This document shows, piece after piece, positions 56,882 through 64,000 of a stretch of DNA of 64,000 bases. The position numbers and the translations under genes are program-made. How positions within the stretch are numbered: the stretch's first letter is position 1; the number at the start of each line of letters is the position of its first letter. The notes below the pieces were generated by a model. That model saw only the letters and a program-made list of their open reading frames with translations. It was not told the origin of the DNA and searched no databases. The DNA lies in NCBI GenBank assembly GCA_029224185.1, contig CM055206.1, forward strand, positions 8,794,183-8,858,182. Reading direction: 5' to 3'. The stretch is from Karalla daura (Eukaryota; Chordata; Actinopteri; Chaetodontiformes; Leiognathidae).

Positions 56882-57633
56882 TGAGAATGGGGTGGTGGGG
56901 GGGTAATGGCTATGACAAGCCCAAGATGGAGGAACAAGATGGAGGAACAAATAAAACCAGGGGCAGAGAGAGTGGGTTTACATGGACAGCCACTGGGGAA
57001 GTTTTGCAATGCATATGACGGCGTTGAGATATAACAGATGAGGGCGCTGTGTTCGGAGACCCCTCCCCCCCTCCCCTCCCCTCCCCTCCCCCGCCACAGC
57101 AATCACACCGCTTGACATGACGAGGCTGTACAGCACTTTGAGACCCGCCGCTGTCCGTCGTGGAACGAGACGAGGAAGTTGCGCGTCCTCTGAAGCGTCT
57201 TGCGGATAAGGGCCGGTCGGAGCCGCTCAGACGGAACAAACAACTGTCCTGCATGTGGGCCAATTTGTCCAAACAAAACAGCCACTTCACAAGCCGGGGG
57301 GAAATTGCCATTTTGTCCGTACGGGCCATTTCGATCCACTCGTGTTTCCGTTTTGCCAGAAACGCCGCCCCCCCCGCCCCCACGCCCATCCTCCTCTTCC
57401 TCCTCCGCCGCCTCGCTCGCCATTTCCCTCACTTGAGGCTTCCTGTCGAATGCCAACAACTGTTGCCTAGCAACTAAATATTCACCCCGCAGAAATCCAC
57501 CGGATTATTATTTCTTCTTTCCAAGTTTCGCGTTTCGGAGGGAGGAAGGAAAAAAAAAACAACAAAACAAAACAATAAAAAAAAGAAAAGAAGACATCTT
57601 TGCGATTTCGAGTTTACAAATCCCAGCGGTGCG

Positions 57634-57661
57634 CTGGCGGCGGTGGTGGTGGTGGTGGTGC
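57634..57661 (+). repeat. (GGT/GGC)n trinucleotide repeat
   Basis: A short GGC then GGT repeat of about nine units. Confidence 0.85.
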
Positions 57662-58100
57662 ACGCTCTCCAGATGAAAGGCGCGGAAACAACCTCGACCG
57701 TCACACGCCTCAGAGGAGAGGCTGAGGCAGGGGCCCCGCCGCACGTTTCAGGGCAGACCTACGAGTGATGCCAGCGCTGACACGCAGACTGGCTGCGTGC
57801 ACCACGCTACAAACGGGCTAGGCTGGGAGACGGAGCCCTGAAAGAGGTTTCCCGGCTCCACATCTTATCTCTCCGTTCAAACAGGAAGCGTTCCGACGTT
57901 TATGGCGCCTCCATGTTTCAGCCGGTCGTGTGGCGCTTTCCTCCCGGGCCGAGCGTGCGCCTGTGGCTTCCCGGCAGCGCGGGCTGAACTCTGGACTCCC
58001 GGTAATATGTCTATTTATTCAAGGCAACAAAAGGCCCTCTGTGACAAATAACGCGGGGTGGAGACTCATAATGCACACAGTCAACACTGTGACAATGTAG

Positions 58101-58106
<6 letters not shown>

Positions 58107-58143
<37 letters not shown>
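58107..58143 (+). repeat. (GT)n microsatellite
   Basis: About 37 bases of uninterrupted GT. Confidence 0.93.
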
Positions 58144-58144
<1 letters not shown>

Positions 58145-59469
58145 TGACCAACACGCCAGAGGCTGCAACACTCCCCACTGCAAAGTGCAAATGTGGTTAA
58201 CTGCCGATTGTTAACAGGGACGCTTTGATCACTCATAGCCCCCCCACCCCCCCTCCCTTCATAACAGCATGTGTATCCGCCACTGTGTTTCTGTATTTGT
58301 TAATAACAGCTGCGGGGCGTTATTCGTTTTCGGCACGCGCTTGGAACAGCGACACGGCGTCGCACAGATTAGGAGGAGCACTGAGCGGCGGTCCGGTTTT
58401 CCTCCCACATGCGTCAGCAGTTGGAGCTTTCTTTCCCTCTCTGAGCTCAGATGTGGCTGCCCGGTGGACTGAGTGGCCAGCGTGAAGCTGCGTGGTTGGT
58501 GTCCTGGTTGGAGCGCGAGGGGGCCTCGCTCACCCTGTGTGACACCGCCGGGCGCAAGGCAGGAAAGATGACGTATGAATGAATAAAAGAGAACACTCGA
58601 GGGCACTAATCACACCATAGAGGGAATTAATTGCTGGTAAACACACACAACTAATAGGCCGACGCTATTATCTTGCAACCTCTAGCGAAAGCCGCCAGCC
58701 TCTATGAGCTGGAGCTGGAAGTGCTGGAGAAATAAAAGGCTGATGAGGCTAAAGGACCAAAACGCCCCTTGGCTTCAGCTCCAAACTTGTTTCCCGCTGA
58801 TTTTTTTTCCAGAAAGAGGTGGTAAATCGCCGACATCCGAGGGAATGAATCTCTCTCTACATGCGGGCTGGGATACACTTCACTCTGTCTCCTTCGGCGC
58901 AATTGATTGAACAAGTTCTGCAAAAGTATTTAACGGCGCATCGGAGAGTTCTGACATTTGCGGTGGGAAGAGTTGCACATCTTCCCCTGTCACCGTGTGC
59001 TCAGAGAAACTCCCTTCTCTCTTTTCCATTTTCCTGCCGTAACGAACGACGTTCTTCCGACACCTACATCCGATCTGATACGGGCTCTCGTTGGGACGCT
59101 GGCCTGCCGGCCGCATGCAAAACCATGAGAACCTGCGATGGCGGGATGTGTGATAGCGCGGGCTCGGGCTGGGAGGCAGACGAGCGCGACGAGAGGGTTT
59201 CTCTGCTGTGCGCTGACCTCATCGTCGGATCCTGTTCCTGGAAGAACACGGATGCCGCCGGGCCGCCGCGCGGCCACGCCGCTGGTTTCCTGTCAGCAGG
59301 GCGCCTCGCGCCTCCGTGCCTGCGCAAATATTTATCTGGATTCACACTCGGCGCTCGTTTGACGAGAGCCGCCCCGGCCATTGAGCGGCCACGGATGCAA
59401 AAGCGGTAATTGCTGCTAACCCGGGCCGGAATAATGAACTTGTTAGCATGCTCAGCCTTCTGGAATCCA

Positions 59470-59499
59470 TTAGGGTTAGGGTTAGGGTTAGGGTTAGGG
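59470..59499 (+). repeat. interstitial telomere-type repeat, (TTAGGG)5
   Basis: Exactly five perfect TTAGGG units, then GGCC. Vertebrate telomere motif at an internal site; too short to indicate a fusion point by itself. Confidence 0.95.
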
Positions 59500-60286
59500 G
59501 CCTGGGAGGGACAGCTGCTGTGGATGGAGCAGGCACGTCCGCCTCAAAGCTCCTCACACACGTACAGTAGACACACACACGCACGCACGCGTCATCTAAC
59601 GATTCGTGATGCGTCTCGTCCCCGCTTCCTACCGTCTCACGTGATGGCGGACAGAGAAGCGTTATCCATGCAAAGCGGAGCGGCCGCTCCACGGCCTCCC
59701 GGCCTTGTGAGGGAGACGCGCGCGTCTGACAGTTTCAACCGCCGACAATCAGGATGTGAGCGGCGCCGTTAACGGCAGCGTCAGCAGCTGGACGACCGAC
59801 ACGCTCTCTTCTCCGGCGAGACGGGCGACACGCAGGTGGGGGGGGGGGGGGAGGGGGGATGAAACCAAACTCTCCGAGATGATGTGACAAGTGGTTTCAA
59901 GTCGTTGTCGTCTCCGTGGTGCGTCGCGATTACAGGATATGACACCAGATCTGGGAACAATGGAGGAGCAGCGATGAGACAAGAGGAAGTTTCTTTCTTC
60001 CTCTTTCCTTTGCATGGAACAACTTACCTCTGCAATCTTCATTAGGAGCTGGACAAACAGAGAAACCAGAGACTCCAGTTTATCCAGTCATTGTATTGTT
60101 AAACAACAATGTCAACATAACACATAAGGCATGACAATGACCAAACAGTGTCAGAGAACGTGAACCAGAAGTGAATTATGTTACACTGGTCCTCACAGAG
60201 CAGAAGAAAAAACTGCAAAAATATGAATATAAAGCAGGCTAAACACTGGCTAAGCACTGGCCAAGCTTTTCCAAGGATATTTTACT

Positions 60287-60289
<3 letters not shown>

Positions 60290-60332
<43 letters not shown>
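60290..60332 (+). repeat. (CT)n microsatellite
   Basis: About 42 bases of uninterrupted CT. Confidence 0.93.
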
Positions 60333-60335
<3 letters not shown>

Positions 60336-61627
60336 ACCTGGACGAATGAGAATCTCCACAAACGGCACAGAGCCTGTGTGCGTCTCTCCTTCTCTTTCCT
60401 GTCGTCTCTCTAGCTGAAACAAAGACCAAGAAATACGCTTGAAGATAATAAAAAAAAGAGAAAGCACCGTCTCCTGGCTCTAATGGAGCGCTCTCAGAAA
60501 AGTGCCGGCGTGTTCCCGAGCAGCCGGGGGTCAAGGACAGACCCCAGTCAACATTTGTCCCGTTTTATCTGAGGGAAATGCTCCCAGGCACTCCGCCTGT
60601 TTGTCCAGCGTTTGAGTCAATCACACCGCCAAACAGGCTTACAATCAATGCACACACCGCTGATTACATTTCAGATGGCTGTTTGGGAGGCAAACATCCC
60701 GATGGCAGTACAAACAGACACAGTACAGTGACAGACACCGCTCAGCTCCCTTCCAAGTGTGACACGCGCCAGCCGCCGCGGGGCCACGGTGGCGGGCTCC
60801 TGTGGCGGGCCCCTATTCACACACCGGCCCCCCTTCGAGTCCCGTCAGTTCGCGGGGGTACAGACGATTCCATCGTGGTCCTCCTCCCTTTCCTGCTCCT
60901 TACTTGAATCACTTTCAAGGACTTTTTTTACAGTTGACACAATATAATCGTTGCGCAATGGTAATATAAAGTTCGCACCCCCTACGCTTCGGAGATGAGT
61001 CATCTTCCACAGTTGTGGCGTGCGTTTTGAGCATTCATCCGCAGCGCTTTCATGTTTATTCCAGCGTCCTCGCCGGAAGTGCGACTTCAAAGACGCGCGG
61101 TGTATGGCTATAACTTAGAAATGCATGCGCGAACCGTCTGAAGTCTGCGTCGACTCACAGGGGAGAGAGAGACAGAGGGGGAGCTTGTTTTCAAGGACAG
61201 CTCGCGTCTATCCAGGAAATGTGGCTGTCTCCTTGTTTACATGTGGTTGCCATGACTGGAATATCGGTTCCAAATCCAACAGCTGTTCCAGGAAGCCGCG
61301 AGGCCCTGCCACGACGGGCACCCGGAAGCGAGGTGGGGTCGGCTCGGGGCGTTTTCCTCGGGAGCGGAGCGCTTAGCGGGAACAGCTGGGCGGCATGCGG
61401 GTTAATGTAATGGCCCTGCATGTTGAGCAGAAGCGGTGCTAAGCCCGGGCGATCAGAGAGTCATCGACGGAGCGGACCCCGCCGCTCCATCTCTCTCACG
61501 CTCAGTCTGGCTGGCCCCACATCTCCCGCTCTCCTCTTTCACTCCCCTCTAAGCACCCATCAATTGAGGCAGTGAAGCCATCAGTGCCCACGCTCGGCCC
61601 GCCTGCCTCATTGCTTGGATAGCCACA

Positions 61628-61634
61628 TGTGTGT

Positions 61635-61682
<48 letters not shown>
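61628..61682 (+). repeat. compound (TG)n(GA)n microsatellite
   Basis: TG at about 61629-61645, then GA at about 61649-61682 with one GGG interruption. Confidence 0.9.
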
Positions 61683-61683
<1 letters not shown>

Positions 61684-62094
61684 CTTTAGAGTTTGAGGGT
61701 GCTTGTGTGTGTGGGGGCCCTTGATTGGACTCTGCAGCAGAAGCTGGAGCATTAATGAACACTGCTTGTCACAGTCCCAGTCCTCTTCGCAGATCTCTCA
61801 CCCGTCTCTCTGGCCGATGGAGCAGTGTGGCCTGATCTAAATGGGCTCACTTTTCCTTTTTTTCCTTTTTTTTTTGTTCCTTTATCTCCCCTGCCTCCGC
61901 CGGCTCAGGGATCACCAGGATCAGTGGAGGCATCTAATCCTCTGAGCCCCACCTCCCTCCTGTGTTTGTTACAGCTCCCTCCAGTGAGGTCCAGCAAACA
62001 CGCTCAGGGCCGACGCGAGTCCGAGCCTCGCGCTCCGATCGTTCGCTGGGATTTGGACAAAACTTCTAAAAACGGTCGAACACGCCTCGATAAA

Positions 62095-62290
62095 GTCTGG
62101 GTCTCAAGTTCCGAGAGGTTTGCTGGAGCCTATCACCCACACACATATACACACACACACACTATTCACTCTCACTCTCACACTCACACCTGGGGTCAAC
62201 TCCAATCCACCTAAATGGGACAGCATCCACAGAAAGGTCCTTGTTCTGACCCGAGGAGTGCCATCTCCCCATCGACCACGCCACCTGAGC
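62095..62290 (-). mobile_element. SINE-like fragment, family A, reversed
   Basis: GCTGGAGCCTATCACCCACA, a CA/CT-rich stretch and CTCACACTCACACCTGGGGT recall the reversed tail. Strongly diverged. Confidence 0.4.
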
Positions 62291-63104
62291 ATTTACATAA
62301 GTTTTCATGACCAAATATAACATCATTTGCATTTGTTTTCCCATTTGCAAGTCCATAGATTTTCACAAGTAGAATTTCACAAGCTACATCCTGTTTTAAA
62401 CCATCATCCGAAACTGGATCGCTATCAGCACGAGCGCTGACGTTATTTAGCTAATTAGACATGACTGATACACATCGAGTGCAGGAACTTTGCTTGTTGC
62501 AGGGTTTTCCCTGTTTCTTTTTTCTTTAAGCTAAAACGTCGAAGGCAGGAGAATGCGCATCACAGCTTAAAAGAAACTGTGAGCGTGTAAGGGAGTGTAA
62601 GAGGTACAAAGCCCGATGGAGTGAGCAGAAGTGCCATCTCATGATGAGTAAACGCAACCCAAGAGGTGAAATGCCTGAGTGACAGCGTAAGAGGATGCTG
62701 GTCTGACTGTGAGCTGGTCACTGTCTTTTTTTGTTTGTTTGTTCTTCTTAAAATGATCTGCAGGAGTGTCAGAGCACAAAAGGTTGGACCCTGAGGTTAA
62801 ATCTCCAGCACCGTTTCTTCCTGTTACCGAAGCTACCTAGATTTCATTACAAATTACAGTTGTTTGCCCTCGCTTGGCTTGGTCTCGCACAAAACGCGAT
62901 GGTATCGTTCCTGGAAACAGCACGTACCCTGGCCGCGCTTGGTATTTAAGTTCCTGATAGCAGCTGCCGATACAAGGTACAATAGTTTGCCATGAAATAC
63001 AAGCTCTCACAAAATGCCGGAAGCATTATTGCCAAAATTTCGGACAAAGGCAGAAACCCTAGAATACAATGCTATACAGGGCGAGCTGGCTTTCAGGTCG
63101 ATAG

Positions 63105-63183
63105 GTAGGAAACACCCAAAACCATGCACATTTAGGTCACTTGGAGACCCTGAATTGCTCCTAAATGAGAGTGTGAGAGTGAA

Positions 63184-63228
<45 letters not shown>

Positions 63229-63232
63229 ATAC
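63105..63232 (+). mobile_element. SINE-like tail, family A, with a TG expansion at its end
   Basis: CCATGCACATTTAGGTCACT, GGAGACCCTGAATTGCTCC and GAGTGTGAGAGTGAACAGTG match the forward tail. The TG tract at 63187-63229 is an expansion of the element's own TGTG region. Confidence 0.6.
63187..63230 (+). repeat. (TG)n microsatellite inside a SINE-like tail
   Basis: About 43 bases of uninterrupted TG. Confidence 0.93.
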
Positions 63233-64000
63233 AATATGCTGGGCCCCCATGACAGCACTTAGGTACAAAGCAGGTGAAATAATGGATGATGGGAACAAAT
63301 ATTTTTAACACTCGTACATGAGATGGAAGTATGACAGAATCAATGGGGAAAAATGAGTGAAAATTAGATGTCAGCTACTAATTCTTCAGTGATTTTGTAT
63401 TTCCTCATTTACATGTATTTCCACCCCACCCCTTTCTGGGAAGCAGTTACTATGAATAAACAGCCAGTTTTAGGCCGCAACCAAATCCTAGGCCAGAGCC
63501 TGCATGTGCAGCAAGCATCCATAAAAAGACTCAAGTATGTATGATTGGGGATTGTGAACTCAGCAAAACCTCCTCTGCGAGTCTGCACACACCCCGAGAG
63601 GGAGGCATCCACAAAATGTCAACGTGCGTAAAATCCTTCCACTCCACATTAGGGAAAGAGCACTCATTATGAATATGCAAGGTTACAGTAGAGGGAGGCT
63701 TTTGTCCTCGCGCCCATGTTTTATTTAATGAGCCCGGGGTTGGGTTTGACATGATTTGCATGTGCTTGTTATGGCATCGCACAGCGCCACTGCTCATGGC
63801 CGCTCTCTCGTCCAATATAGGGGACATTTTCATTCCATTTTTCGCTCGGCTTGTCCGTCAGTTTACGCCGGCAGAAGGACCGTGACTCAATTTTCCACCA
63901 AGGAGGATGCCGGGGCTTTCATTTGGACGCACTTCTGCATGGCGGACGCCCGCACGCGTCTCATCCGAGGTGTGTCCGTTTGAAGCTCCCCCTGCGAGGT

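Larger units (their letters stand above)
42621..64000. other. far upstream region, no supported gene
   Basis: About 21 kb without a recognisable coding exon on either strand. Content: long microsatellites, an all-purine pentamer array, SINE-like elements, an interstitial telomere-type array, CpG-rich patches (about 50440-50640, 56390-56580, 59090-59400) and several high-complexity blocks that may be conserved non-coding elements. It may hold distal fut8 5' exons or intergenic regulatory DNA. Confidence 0.5.

Overview
The window is vertebrate nuclear DNA, most likely from a teleost fish. It has long introns with GT/AG borders, very dense dinucleotide microsatellites, CpG-rich patches, and degenerate tRNA-derived SINE-like and LINE-like repeats of the types common in ray-finned fish. 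There is no bacterial or viral gene organisation.

The one protein-coding gene I can support is fut8, the Golgi alpha-1,6-fucosyltransferase of N-glycan core fucosylation (CAZy family GT23), on the minus strand. Nine coding exons run from the start codon at 37835 down to the stop codon at 4097. All eight splice junctions use GT..AG and join in phase. Joining them gives 1752 coding bases, that is 583 residues plus a stop, against 575 residues in human FUT8. The cytosolic tail, membrane anchor, coiled-coil stem, GT23 catalytic core, all eight disulfide cysteines and the C-terminal SH3 domain are present, so the gene looks intact. The start-codon exon carries about 411 bases of 5' UTR with three short upstream ORFs, and an in-frame stop lies immediately before the start codon.

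Layout. 1-2090: downstream flank. About 2090-4096: probable 3' UTR, rich in simple repeats, with two candidate polyadenylation signals. 4097-38246: fut8 exons and eight introns of 0.9-8.2 kb. 38247-64000: upstream region with no coding exon I recognise. This last region holds CpG-rich patches (the best promoter candidate is at about 42050-42620), long microsatellites, SINE-like and LINE-like debris, a short interstitial telomere-type array, and several high-complexity, AT-leaning blocks that resemble conserved non-coding elements.

The less ordinary observations are: a pair of diverged but clearly related segments in introns 8 and 6 of fut8; a CA repeat immediately downstream of the exon 4 donor; three upstream ORFs in the 5' UTR; a perfect 22-bp palindrome in intron 5; a compact hairpin at 56229-56281; a 21-nt possible microexon at 60028-60048; and a roughly 215-bp all-purine pentamer array. 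I found no new multi-gene system. The gene calls rest on remembered family sequence and on exon-phase arithmetic, not on database searches.
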